Origin: Desmonostoc muscorum FACHB-395
GTDB lineage: Bacteria > Cyanobacteriota > Cyanobacteriia > Cyanobacteriales > Nostocaceae
NCBI RefSeq assembly: GCF_014698035.1
Contig: NZ_JACJSF010000080.1
Coordinates: forward strand, 1-35,547
Direction: 5' to 3'
Length of the DNA stretch: 35,547 nucleotides
Numbering within the stretch: the first letter of the stretch is position 1; each line of letters starts with the position of its first letter. Positions 6,836 to 16,215 of this stretch are shown here, one piece after another. A program made the position numbers and the translations under genes. Below the pieces are notes generated by a model that was not told where the DNA came from, did no database searches, and saw nothing but the letters and a program-made list of their open reading frames with translations.

Positions 6836-9800
6836 TCAGGTATTAACCAGTTCAGCGATCGCGGCTAGAAAGCTCTGTTCTGAATAGGGTTTGGTCATGT
6901 AAGCTTTCGCCCCTAGAGCTAAAGCTAATTGGCGGTGCTTCTGTCCGCTACGAGTAGTCAGCATTACTACAGGAATCCCGGACAAACGCTCGTCTTGGCG
7001 ATGGTGTTCTAAAAACTCAAATCCATTCATACGCGGCATTTCAATGTCACAAATCACTAAATCGACATCACTGTGTTGCACCATTTGAGCGATCGCCTCT
7101 CGACCATCGCCTGCTTGCAACACTTGATAATCGGCTTTTTGGAGCGTCTGCACCAAACTTTGCCTTTGGACAACCGAATCTTCCACGACTAACACTGTCA
7201 GTCGGTTAGGTTGAGCAACGGCTGTATTGACTTCCATCGGCTGTTGCTGCGGTTGCGTTATAGTTGCGGATTGCTGTGCCTCTAGAGCAAGAACAGGCTC
7301 AGGCGCGGGCAATATTGCAAGACTTGATGCTGGGGAAGTCGGCATCATATCTGTCTCCCAAGTTTGCCGAACTAACTCCAACGGGTCAACGATTAGGGTC
7401 AGACTACCATTTCCCAACACGCTGTAGCCTTGGATGTAACTAGGTAAAGTCAGGACTCTGCCGAGGGATTTAATTACTAATTCCTGCTCGACTAAAATCT
7501 GATCGACTTGCAAACACAGGTATTGATGCTCTGTTTCTAACAGCAGCAGAGGTTCGACGGTGTTCCGTTGTTTGACTGGAAAAGGACTTAGGTTTAAATT
7601 GTGGTCTTGGGTGAATAAAGGATATTTGTAATCCAGCAAATTGGCAAGCGAGCGGATGGGAACTAGTTGCTGATTTTGCCCTTCTCCCCACTGCCAGAAT
7701 TTTTGGCTGCCTTGCCCGTGTAAAGATTGCTGGACTTGAATCTGCTCTGGCTGCGGTAATAAAACCTGGCTAACTCCTTCAGACAGCAAGCCGTAAGTAA
7801 TACCTTGAGATTGACAAACGAGCAAGCGTGCTGTTGTTAAGCTCAGGGGCAATTGCAGCATGAAGGTAGTTCCCTGCCCTGAAAGCGATCGCACCACAAT
7901 CGAACCTTGTAAAGCTTGCAATTGAGTGCGAACTACATCTAAGCCGATACCACGACCAGATAACTCACCAACCTGGTTGGCGGTAGAAAAGCCTGGTTCA
8001 AATAATAACTCTGCCAGTTGGTCTTCTGAGGCGTAGGCGGCTTGTTCGGGAGTCAGCAGGTGTTTTTCTATAGCTCGCTGACGAATGGATTCCCAGTTAA
8101 AGCCTCGACCATCATCCCGTACCTCAATAGTAGTGCGGTTGCCTTGATGATAGGCTTTAATTGTAATTGTTCCGGTTTCTGGTTTACCCTGCTGGCGGCG
8201 GGTTTCTACCGGTTCAATGCCGTGATCGAAGGCATTACGAATCATGTGCAGCAAGGGATCGTATAACTGCTCAGAAATGGCTTTATCCACCAGTACCTTG
8301 GTACCGCCAAGCTTGAGTTCAACAGGCTTATGATAAGTTGCTACCATCTGTTGCAGGAGGCGGGGTAATCGATTCAACACTGTTCCCAGTGGCACCATTC
8401 TGGCTTGCAGCAAATCTTCCTGCGCTCCTGAAAGCAGTTGCTTGCGCTTTCCGAGACTGAAGCGAGATTGCTGAACTAAGCCATTAACAGCCTCAATCTG
8501 TTCTCCTAATTGCACCATGTCTTCTGTCAGATTTTGCAGGAGAATGTGCAACTCGCTATAGTTATCCATTTCTAAGGCATCAAAATTGGATTGTGCCTCG
8601 GTAGCAGAGATAACTCGTGGAGATCCATGTATATGTCGCTGCTTGCGTTCGGGAAGCAGCAGATGTCGATCCGACCAAGTAAAGACTTTACTAAGTTGTT
8701 GTTGACAGTACAAAAACTGTAATAGAGTGTCTTGAGCTGCTTTGTGGATGTGGTTAGATTGCAGGTTTTGTTGGTTCTCGCTGATTAGCAATTCCCCAAT
8801 TGTATGGCTGAGGCGATCGAGTTGTTCTATCGCGACTCGGATACTGGGAAGTGATGCCGATGACTGAGCCTGTAGGCTTGGCGCTGGTGGTGGAGAGGCT
8901 GGCCGATCTGAGTCTGAGTATCGGCAGGATGTCTGTGGATCTCCGATCCAGATTGACTGTAAAATCCGATCTATGGCAGAGGGGGCTACTACCGAATCCT
9001 GAGAAATAGGTGCCAGTACCTCCGGTGTTTTCGGTAGGGAGTTATCAGTCCGCTTCGGGAAAAACGACCAAATTGATTCCGCTTCGCTGGCACTGAGGAG
9101 GGGGGATGGCTTATTCTCAGTTGTAGCCGTTTCTGTGGATTGGGCAGCGATCGCAACTGGCTGTTCTTGCGGTTCTGGGACAGGAGTAATTAGCCCTGCC
9201 CATTCTCGCAATTGTGGAGATATCTCTCCCCCTTGAGTGCGATCGCCTGCAAGTACTGCTATTTGAGCTGCTTTAAAATTTTCTAAAGCCGCCTGAGCGA
9301 TTTGCAATACTTTGTCTGGATGTGCTTTGAGCGCGTTTAGGGTCGCCTGGGAAATTTCTTCCAATCCAGATAAGCCATAAGATGCTGCTAGTTCGACAAA
9401 AAATTCGGCTTGGGAGTTGAGTGTTGTTTGAATTTGTTGCGGATCTTGGCTTTGGATGTCAGTTTCCAGCTGTTGCAAATCCTGGAGTACACTCCCGGAA
9501 AAGATTGACTCTACGACATCAAAGCCAAGTTCTTCCGAACTGGGAAGCGGAGCCTCACGACCAAAAAAGTCGCCTAATTTATGTTGGAGTTGGGCAAAGA
9601 TGGAGGCAGTGCGATCGAGTATTTCTGCCTCATTGCAGGATAAGCCCATCAAGGCTGCACTCAATGGAGTTCGCAGGCACTCATAAGCATCTAGAAGCAA
9701 AGCACCCAATTCTGGATCGATTTCCAGTTCTGGAGCGTATAACGCTTGGAATACATCTTCCAAATGATGGGCAATTGTCTGAATAGTTTCTTGCCCAACA

Positions 9801-9964
9801 CTGGCAGCACTCCCTTTGATAGTATGGGCGCTTCGCATCAAGGCATGAACTTTTTCTATTGTTTTTTCATCAAGTAGACCGATCAGATTCTGCTCAATGG
9901 TTTGCAACAACTCTGCCGCTTCAGCAAGAAAAGCCTGCTCTTGATTACTGGGATCGGGGTTCAT
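6836..9964 (-). CDS. pixL: CheA hybrid histidine kinase with C-terminal receiver (PixL/PtxE type)
   Basis: The 1042-residue kinase has an Hpt domain (about 1-130) with the phosphorylatable His47 in SAHTIKGSAAS, then a second Hpt-like helical region without that motif (about 150-245). A Pro/Ser-rich linker leads to the dimerisation region. The HATPase domain (about 560-710) shows the N-box RNAFDHGIE (N577), G1 DDGRGF and G2 GRGIGLDVV. A CheW-like domain (about 710-870) and a receiver (about 920-1042) follow, the latter with Asp973 in ICDIEMP and Lys in TKPY. All catalytic elements are present, in contrast to the second CheA-like protein of this operon. It should autophosphorylate under control of the seven-GAF receptor and pass phosphate to CheY and to the PatA-type regulator. 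The ATG at 9962-9964 has no strong ribosome binding site and follows a long hairpin. Confidence 0.93.
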   Translation of the reverse strand: MNPDPSNQEQAFLAEAAELLQTIEQNLIGLLDEKTIEKVHALMRSAHTIKGSAASVGQETIQTIAHHLEDVFQALYAPELEIDPELGALLLDAYECLRTPLSAALMGLSCNEAEILDRTASIFAQLQHKLGDFFGREAPLPSSEELGFDVVESIFSGSVLQDLQQLETDIQSQDPQQIQTTLNSQAEFFVELAASYGLSGLEEISQATLNALKAHPDKVLQIAQAALENFKAAQIAVLAGDRTQGGEISPQLREWAGLITPVPEPQEQPVAIAAQSTETATTENKPSPLLSASEAESIWSFFPKRTDNSLPKTPEVLAPISQDSVVAPSAIDRILQSIWIGDPQTSCRYSDSDRPASPPPAPSLQAQSSASLPSIRVAIEQLDRLSHTIGELLISENQQNLQSNHIHKAAQDTLLQFLYCQQQLSKVFTWSDRHLLLPERKQRHIHGSPRVISATEAQSNFDALEMDNYSELHILLQNLTEDMVQLGEQIEAVNGLVQQSRFSLGKRKQLLSGAQEDLLQARMVPLGTVLNRLPRLLQQMVATYHKPVELKLGGTKVLVDKAISEQLYDPLLHMIRNAFDHGIEPVETRRQQGKPETGTITIKAYHQGNRTTIEVRDDGRGFNWESIRQRAIEKHLLTPEQAAYASEDQLAELLFEPGFSTANQVGELSGRGIGLDVVRTQLQALQGSIVVRSLSGQGTTFMLQLPLSLTTARLLVCQSQGITYGLLSEGVSQVLLPQPEQIQVQQSLHGQGSQKFWQWGEGQNQQLVPIRSLANLLDYKYPLFTQDHNLNLSPFPVKQRNTVEPLLLLETEHQYLCLQVDQILVEQELVIKSLGRVLTLPSYIQGYSVLGNGSLTLIVDPLELVRQTWETDMMPTSPASSLAILPAPEPVLALEAQQSATITQPQQQPMEVNTAVAQPNRLTVLVVEDSVVQRQSLVQTLQKADYQVLQAGDGREAIAQMVQHSDVDLVICDIEMPRMNGFEFLEHHRQDERLSGIPVVMLTTRSGQKHRQLALALGAKAYMTKPYSEQSFLAAIAELVNT

Positions 9965-9996
9965 AACACACGGTTCAGTTAAGGAGATTTATCTGT

Positions 9997-10092
9997 TAAG
10001 GCAGGCAGGGGGAGCAGGGGAGGCAGGGGAGCAGAGGAGAGTTGTTTCTCCCCTGCCCCTCCGCCCCTCTGCCCCTCTGCCCCTCTGCCTTA
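9997..10092. repeat. Gene-less palindromic repeat between mcp and cheA
   Basis: taaggcag (9997-10004) and ctgcctta (10085-10092) form the ends. Between them a purine arm (to about 10041) faces a pyrimidine arm (10048 onward) with a loop of only a few bases near gttgttt. The units (gcaggggag, cccctctgc) are the same as in the arms around the S23 gene. In the operon mRNA this would be an imperfect stem of about 40 bp immediately after the MCP stop codon and upstream of cheA. Confidence 0.85.
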
Positions 10093-10122
10093 TCCTGAGA
10101 ACAAATATTCACCACGACTTAC

Positions 10123-13100
10123 TTAGTCAACTTTGAACTGGCTAACGCTGGTTTCCAGTTGTTGTGAAGTCATCCGTAGTTCCTCAAAAGACTCGGAAAT
10201 GTGGATGGCACTTTCTGAAGTCTTGCGGGCGATCGCCGAAACATCCATCATTGCCTCTGTCAACATCTGAGATTGCTGACTTTGATGGGAAACTGCTAGG
10301 GTAATTCCTTGTACTAGTCCACCAATTTCGTTGGTCGCTACCACGATCGCACTCAGGGAATGACGAGTTTCATCGATCAAGTTCGAGCCTTGGACAACTT
10401 GGCTAATCCCTATTTCCATTGCTTCGGTAACTTCGTTGGTGCCAGCTTGAATTTCTTGCACGAGTCGCTCAATTTCTGTGGTGGCACTAGCCGACTGATA
10501 AGCCAGGGAACGAACTTCATCTGCAACCACCGCAAAGCCTTTGCCATACTCTCCAGCACGGGTAGCCTCGATCGCAGCATTGAGTGCCAGCAAATTAGTT
10601 TGAGTGGCAAAGTTTTCAATCAGACTCACTACTTTCGAGATTTTCTGAGAAGCTTCACCGAGGCGTTTAATCTTCTTCGCTGTTTCGGAGACGGTTTCCC
10701 GAATCTCCAAAATGCCATCTACGGTTCTTTCCATCAGGGAATCACCAGCTTGGACGGTGTTATTAGCTCTTTGAACCGCCTGTCCGACTTTTTGGGCATC
10801 AGCAGCGACTATCTGGGTGGAAGTTACCATCATTTGTAATTGTTCCAGAGCGTGTTCGAGCCGTTCTGCCTGCTGTTGAGCTTGGTCAGATAGTTTCACT
10901 ACTGAGATCGTGTTATTGCTGGAAGTTTCACTCACCCTGCCAGCAGCAATCTGCACTTGTCGCACTAAATCTCGCAAACTTTGGATCGTAGTATTGTAAC
11001 CATCGGCGATCGTCCCAATTTCATCTTCAGATAGGGGCGCTCGAACGGTAAGATCGCCTCTGAAGGATGGTTCCAAAGCCATGAGAACGCGGATTGCTCC
11101 TTGTTGCAGTTTTTCTCGGGCGGTACGTTCGCGCTCTGCTGCTTCTGCTAGTTGCTGCTCTTGAGTACGCACCTGTGTTAGGTAGTCTGCAAGATTGAGG
11201 GCAATACCAATCTGGACGCTGGCTTGGTTGAGAACATCCTCCTCGGATTGCTCCCACTGGCGCGGTGCGCTATTTTGATAAACTCCCATCAGCCCCCATA
11301 GCCGATTTTCTTGAAAAATCGGAGAAATCATGTAGGCTTTAGTTCCCCACATCTCTAACAATTGGATGTGACATTCGTCATGACCAACAGTATATATATT
11401 GTCAACCCGCAAACTTTCTTTGCGGACATAACGCCCTCCTTGGTTGTACTGGAGATAGGTATCTCTAACTTTGGCAAGGCTAGTTCCCACCAGCTTAGGC
11501 CAATCCCCAGTCACAGACTCAACTACAAATTCTCCAGACCAATCAGGCTCAAAACGGTAAACTCCAACTCGATCTACTTTCAGCAGTTGACGAAGTTCGT
11601 GGGTGGCAAACTGGATAAATTCCAGAACATTACCATGACTTTGGGCCATCTCTGTTAACCGACTTGGCAGGCGATAGGAAAATCGGGCGTTTGCTACTTC
11701 CCGTTCTGCCAGTTTGATCAGTTCCTCATTCTTGCTTAAGGTTTGTTGTAAGTATTGCGATTGTTGGACGGCAACCCCAAACTGCGTGCCGATTTTCGCT
11801 ACCAAGTTGACTTCATTCTCTTGCCATTGCCGCGGGCCGCTATTTTGGTAAGCTCCTAACAAACCCCAGAGCTTGTTTCCGGCAATAATCGGGGTGATGA
11901 TATAGGCTCTAATCTGAAATTGCTCTAGAATTTTCAAGTGGCACTGGGCATGGCCAGCAGTGTAAACGTCATTAATCACAAACGTCTCGTTGTTGCGATA
12001 GCGTCCACCTTGGGTTTGTTGTAGGTGTTCGTCTTCCCATATAGTCCTAATATCGGGGCCAACCAAAGCCACCCATTCACGACTTACGGATTCGGCAATA
12101 AACTCCCCACCCCAATCTGGATTGAAGCGATACACTGCGAGACGATCGCATTCCAAATGCGATCGCAATTCTGGTAGGGCATTGCGGAAAATTGTATCTA
12201 GCTCTTGAACTTGGCGAATTTTTTCTGAGAGCCGTGTTAATGCTCGTTCCCCTTCTGCGGTTCTGGCTAACTCTGCATTCTTCTTCTTGAGCTGTTCGAT
12301 ATACTTAACCTGTTGCAAGCCTATACCCATTTGCACAGCTACTTTTCGCAACAGTTGCACATCCTTAGATTTCCACTCGCGAGGGCCAGTATTTTGGTAT
12401 GCTCCTAAAAAGCCCCAGAGTTTGTTTCCAATAAAGATCGGAGCGATCGCGTAAGCTTTGGCCTGGATTTTTTCTAATATCTCTACGTAGCACTGAACGT
12501 GACCGGCAGTGGAGATATCATTGACAACAAAGGTTTCATGATTGCGATAGCGTCCGCCCTGAGTTTCTTGTAAGTGATCGTCCATCCAAATCGTTTTGAT
12601 GTCGGAATCAGCTAAAGACAACCATTTATCTTTTACGGATTCGGCAACAAACTCCACACTCCAGTCGGGATGAAAGCGAAATACTGCTAGGCGATCGCAC
12701 TGTAGTTGTTTGCGTAAACTTGGCAGCACATTCAGGAAAATTGTATCTGCCTCTTGAGCTTGGCGAATTTTTTCCACCATCCCTGTCAGCACTTGTTCTT
12801 CTTCTGCTGCTTGCGCCAACTCTGCATTCTTCGTTTTCAGTTCTTCAATGTACTCGGCTTGCTGCACGCTTAAACCCAACTGAATGCCCAATTTGGTCAG
12901 CAATCGCACTTCCTCGGAATTCCACTGGCGCGGGCCGCTATTTTGGTAAGCTCCTAGCAAACCCCAAAGTTTGTTTCCAGCAAAAATCGGGGCGATGGTG
13001 TAGGCTTTAGCCTGGAACTGCTCTAACAGGTCGATGTGGCACTGGGCATGACCAACAGTATAGATATCATTGACGACAAAAGTTTCATTATTGCGATAGC

Positions 13101-15360
13101 GTCCGCCTTGGGTTTGCTGTAGGTGTTCGTCTTCCCATACGGTCTTGATATCGGGGCCAACCAGAGACACCCAGTCAGTTCCTACAGATTCAGCCATAAA
13201 TTCACCACTCCAGTCAGAGTTGAAGCGATATATTGCTAGGCGATCGCATTTGAACAACTGCCGCAATTCTGCCAAGGTAGTGCGGTAAATTGTTTCTGGG
13301 TGTTGGGAATGAAGCATTCTCTCCGTCATTCGGGCGATGGCGTGTTCTACTTCAGCTACTTGGGTCATTTCGATATTTTTTAACCGTAGCTGTTCGATAT
13401 ATTCAGCTTGCTGGAGGGCAATGCTCAACGGTTCGCCGATCTGCAACAAAGCACCGGTCTCTTCCTCAGTCCATTTCCGCACATCAGAATTCTGATAGGC
13501 TGCTAACAAACCCCAAAGATTACCAGCGCGGAAGATGGGAACAATGATGTATGCTTTGGCTTGGAACTTCTCTAATGATTCTAAATAGCAAGGTGAAAAA
13601 CCAGCAGCAGAAATATCGTTGACTTTACGGAAGCGCGTTCCTTTGGCGTACATTCCACCCTGCGTTTCCTTTAGATGGGTATCGGCATCAGGTTTAACAG
13701 GGGAGCCATAATCCTTAATATTGCAACGTTCTGAAGACATCAGACCTGTTTTTAAAATGCTGTCTTGTTCCTGCATCTCCAACAGTGACGACCAACCAGC
13801 AGCCACAGATTCAGCGATAACTTCTCCACTCCAGTCTGGATGAAATTGATAAACGACAACGCGATCGCATTTTAAAAATCGCCGCAACTCTTGGGTGGTA
13901 ATGCGGAAAAGGGTGCGAAGATCCGTTGCTTGCCCAATCTTTTCAATGATGCCGAAAACAGTACGTTCTCGTTCAACAAGTTTGGCTGACTCCTCAGAGC
14001 GGTGATAAAGTTGTTGCTGATATTGCACCTGTTGAATAGTAATACTAGACAAAGTTGCAACCTGCACCATTAGGCGAACTTCACTATCTTTCCACTGACG
14101 AGGCTGAGAATTTTGATAAGCAGCCAGCAAGCCCCACAACTTTTCTCCCTGGAAGATGGCAACAATAATGTATGCTTTGGCTTGATAAGCTTCTAAAATT
14201 TTGATATAGCAGTCAGAAAAACCAGCACTGTAAATATCATTAGTGACTCGATAAATCTGTCCGCGATGGAAATTTTTGCCTTGGGTATGCTGAATGTAGC
14301 TATCTGCACTGTGCGATCGCCCTGTTGTCCCAGCCAATCCCCCTTCGTCTGCAAGGTTCCTAACACTGCAATAGTTAACGTTATTGACAATTGCTGGGTT
14401 GTTTCGCTGTTCTTCTAATAGAGAAACCCACTCAGATCCAGCAGATTCAGCTACAAATTCCCCACTCCAATCTGGCTGGAAACGATAAATTGCCACGCGA
14501 TCGCATTTTAGTGACTGTCGCACTTCTTGGGTGGCAACGCGAAAGATGGTATCCAAATCTTTGGACTGGAGAATTTTATTCGCTACACCGACCAGGATTT
14601 GGTCTTTTTCCACTTCTTGTTGCAACGCAGCTTGGATCGCGGCAACTTGCAGTTGCGCTTCTAATTCCTGCTCGATTAATTTTAGTAACTGAATTTCAGC
14701 ATTTTGCCACTGGCGAGCAGCAGCGCATTGCTGCACTACCAACAAACCCCAAACCCCATCTTTTGCTAAGATCGGCAAGCTCACACAAGCTCTTACCTGA
14801 AACCGATCCACAAGCTGCTTTTGGTAAGGGGACAAGCTTGCAGTATTAGTATCTGCGATCGCGACTAATTTTTCTTGTTGATAAAGCTTGGCAGAACCTA
14901 AGCCAAAAATGACGGCGGGCAGTTTTTCCTTCAGCATTGGGGTAAAGCCATCCCTCATCGCCTCTGCAACAACTATCCCTAGCGTCGGATTAGTAAACTC
15001 ATACAGTACCACGCGATCGGCTTGCAGGGCGCTTTGTACCTCTATTACAACAGTGGCGAGCAAGGTATCTAGATCGGAAAATTGGCGGATTTTGCTAGCG
15101 ATCGCCTGTACTTGCTCTACCTCTAATCCATCTCCTCCGTCTTGATATGGCAACACACTTAGCAGCTCTTTTAACTTGCGGATTCTCTCTCGCAATGGCC
15201 CTGTTTCCACCCAATCAGCCTGATCCAGTTCATTTCGCAATTCTTCTAGAGCGGAGGTGATTTGCTGTTTTGCTGGTACATCAACGGTATGCCCGTTATC
15301 GGTTTCCTTAAAACCGTTGCTGGAATTTGAGCGAGGTTGGCTGGGTGTATGCATTACCAT
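10123..15360 (-). CDS. pixJ: Seven-GAF methyl-accepting phototaxis receptor (PixJ/PtxD type)
   Basis: I start it at the ATG at 15358-15360 (another two codons on), giving 1745 residues. The longer open frame would translate a repeat hairpin. Seven GAF domains are followed by a HAMP segment (about 1420-1475) and an MCP signalling domain with an intact tip (NLLALNAAIEATRAGEYGKGF ends the conserved core near 1609). GAF1 has no bilin Cys. GAF2 (C384) and GAF3 (C591) have Cys-Tyr plus a second Cys in an insertion (C331, C546), as in insert-Cys two-cysteine cyanobacteriochromes. GAF4 (C774), GAF6 (C1140) and GAF7 (C1330) have Cys-His, and GAF5 (C957) has Cys-Tyr. GAF4-6 carry the Trp and the LQxTQGGRYRN pattern of red/green types. 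I see no transmembrane segment. Seven GAFs recall PtxD, the hormogonium phototaxis receptor of Nostoc punctiforme; the homology is from memory. Confidence 0.93.
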   Translation of the reverse strand: MVMHTPSQPRSNSSNGFKETDNGHTVDVPAKQQITSALEELRNELDQADWVETGPLRERIRKLKELLSVLPYQDGGDGLEVEQVQAIASKIRQFSDLDTLLATVVIEVQSALQADRVVLYEFTNPTLGIVVAEAMRDGFTPMLKEKLPAVIFGLGSAKLYQQEKLVAIADTNTASLSPYQKQLVDRFQVRACVSLPILAKDGVWGLLVVQQCAAARQWQNAEIQLLKLIEQELEAQLQVAAIQAALQQEVEKDQILVGVANKILQSKDLDTIFRVATQEVRQSLKCDRVAIYRFQPDWSGEFVAESAGSEWVSLLEEQRNNPAIVNNVNYCSVRNLADEGGLAGTTGRSHSADSYIQHTQGKNFHRGQIYRVTNDIYSAGFSDCYIKILEAYQAKAYIIVAIFQGEKLWGLLAAYQNSQPRQWKDSEVRLMVQVATLSSITIQQVQYQQQLYHRSEESAKLVERERTVFGIIEKIGQATDLRTLFRITTQELRRFLKCDRVVVYQFHPDWSGEVIAESVAAGWSSLLEMQEQDSILKTGLMSSERCNIKDYGSPVKPDADTHLKETQGGMYAKGTRFRKVNDISAAGFSPCYLESLEKFQAKAYIIVPIFRAGNLWGLLAAYQNSDVRKWTEEETGALLQIGEPLSIALQQAEYIEQLRLKNIEMTQVAEVEHAIARMTERMLHSQHPETIYRTTLAELRQLFKCDRLAIYRFNSDWSGEFMAESVGTDWVSLVGPDIKTVWEDEHLQQTQGGRYRNNETFVVNDIYTVGHAQCHIDLLEQFQAKAYTIAPIFAGNKLWGLLGAYQNSGPRQWNSEEVRLLTKLGIQLGLSVQQAEYIEELKTKNAELAQAAEEEQVLTGMVEKIRQAQEADTIFLNVLPSLRKQLQCDRLAVFRFHPDWSVEFVAESVKDKWLSLADSDIKTIWMDDHLQETQGGRYRNHETFVVNDISTAGHVQCYVEILEKIQAKAYAIAPIFIGNKLWGFLGAYQNTGPREWKSKDVQLLRKVAVQMGIGLQQVKYIEQLKKKNAELARTAEGERALTRLSEKIRQVQELDTIFRNALPELRSHLECDRLAVYRFNPDWGGEFIAESVSREWVALVGPDIRTIWEDEHLQQTQGGRYRNNETFVINDVYTAGHAQCHLKILEQFQIRAYIITPIIAGNKLWGLLGAYQNSGPRQWQENEVNLVAKIGTQFGVAVQQSQYLQQTLSKNEELIKLAEREVANARFSYRLPSRLTEMAQSHGNVLEFIQFATHELRQLLKVDRVGVYRFEPDWSGEFVVESVTGDWPKLVGTSLAKVRDTYLQYNQGGRYVRKESLRVDNIYTVGHDECHIQLLEMWGTKAYMISPIFQENRLWGLMGVYQNSAPRQWEQSEEDVLNQASVQIGIALNLADYLTQVRTQEQQLAEAAERERTAREKLQQGAIRVLMALEPSFRGDLTVRAPLSEDEIGTIADGYNTTIQSLRDLVRQVQIAAGRVSETSSNNTISVVKLSDQAQQQAERLEHALEQLQMMVTSTQIVAADAQKVGQAVQRANNTVQAGDSLMERTVDGILEIRETVSETAKKIKRLGEASQKISKVVSLIENFATQTNLLALNAAIEATRAGEYGKGFAVVADEVRSLAYQSASATTEIERLVQEIQAGTNEVTEAMEIGISQVVQGSNLIDETRHSLSAIVVATNEIGGLVQGITLAVSHQSQQSQMLTEAMMDVSAIARKTSESAIHISESFEELRMTSQQLETSVSQFKVD

Positions 15361-15429
15361 GATCTTTCTTGCTATGAAGGTTGTCGGAGTTAATAAGTAG
15401 AATGCAGAGTAAACTTCTTGCAGAAGTCG

Positions 15430-15502
15430 GGAAAAGGGTAAGGGGGGAAAGGGTAAAGGGATAAGAAAAAACCCTTGCCCTTTTACCTTTACCCTTTCCC
15501 CC
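15430..15502. repeat. Purine/pyrimidine hairpin upstream of the seven-GAF gene
   Basis: A purine arm of gggtaaggg/gggaaaggg units (15430-15460) faces a pyrimidine arm (15471-15502), with an A-rich loop. It lies in the leader of the MCP gene and keeps the coding frame open, which produces a false N-terminal extension. Its unit differs from the gcagggg family, but the architecture is the same. Confidence 0.8.
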
Positions 15503-15531
15503 AAGAGTGCAAAACTATTTTTGCAAGAGGT

Positions 15532-15665
15532 CTAGTAGTTCGCCAAGTGAACTTGGCGGGGTAAAGGGTAAGGGAGAAGGGGGAAAGGTTTTAAATCCCT
15601 TACCCTTTCCCCTTTCCCCTTTCCCCAGACCTCACAAGCGCATTTTTGGGTTGGCAGACTACTAG
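15532..15665. mobile_element. MITE-like palindrome between cheW and mcp
   Basis: The ends ctagtagttcgccaa (15532-15546) and ttggcagactactag (15651-15665) are inverted repeats with 13 of 15 matches. Inside are a small palindrome (cgccaagt/acttggcg at 15541-15558) and a purine arm (15559-15588) facing a pyrimidine arm (15596-15626). It ends 3 bp before the cheW stop codon and fills the cheW-mcp spacer together with the hairpin at 15430-15502. Confidence 0.75.
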
Positions 15666-15667
15666 TG

Positions 15668-16201
15668 TCAAAGAGGCTGAAGGGCTTGAATCACAACCTG
15701 GGTGTCAAGTAACATCAAAGGGCTACCTTGAGAATCCACAAAGTAACCCTGTAAGAATGAGCCTAGTCGGCCAGGTAACATCGATGTCGAAATCTCTAAC
15801 CGCTCTTGGGGATCGTGAACTTCAATGGTATTGACTTGCTCTACCAACAGCCCGACGGTTTGATTCTGGACTTGAACAAGCATCGCCATGCCAGAGTTAC
15901 GCACACTTTCCCGCCGACACCAGTGTGTTGCTCCCAACAAAGCTGCTAAATCAAGAATCCAGATCGCTTCTCCCCGCCAATTCATTATGCCTAACAAGAA
16001 TTCTGCTACCTGCGGTACTGGTAAAATCTCAGTGAGTGCAACCTGAATTACTCCCCGCAAATCAGCTAATGGCAGTAACCCATTTACCTTTCCATTCAAC
16101 GGAAATCTTAAAAACCTCTGGTTGTTTCCTTGGGAAGAGTTTTCAAGTCGAAATTGGCTATTAATGGGTAGCGAAGAAAAGCGATCGTTGCTCTGTACCA
16201 T
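15668..16201 (-). CDS. pixI: CheW coupling protein (PixI/PtxC type)
   Basis: The 177-residue protein has a single CheW fold. The strands FLRFPLNGKVNGLLPLADL, the FLLGIMNWRGEAIWILDLAALLG core and VQNQTVGLLVEQVN are characteristic. It should connect the seven-GAF receptor to the CheA kinase. It starts 14 bp after the cheY stop, so the two are probably co-translated; AAGGA lies about 10 nt upstream of the ATG. Next downstream is the receptor gene after a spacer of about 300 bp with two palindromes. The N-terminal 30 residues are polar and variable, as is common in the family. Confidence 0.92.
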   Translation of the reverse strand: MVQSNDRFSSLPINSQFRLENSSQGNNQRFLRFPLNGKVNGLLPLADLRGVIQVALTEILPVPQVAEFLLGIMNWRGEAIWILDLAALLGATHWCRRESVRNSGMAMLVQVQNQTVGLLVEQVNTIEVHDPQERLEISTSMLPGRLGSFLQGYFVDSQGSPLMLLDTQVVIQALQPL

Positions 16202-16215
16202 TGCCCCAGTTTCCT

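Noticed and set aside
15361..15504. 48-residue N-terminal extension of the seven-GAF receptor
   Set aside because: It translates the purine/pyrimidine hairpin at 15430-15502 (Pro/Leu/Phe string), while ATG codons at 15360 and 15354 stand after a plausible ribosome site and before the conserved protein.
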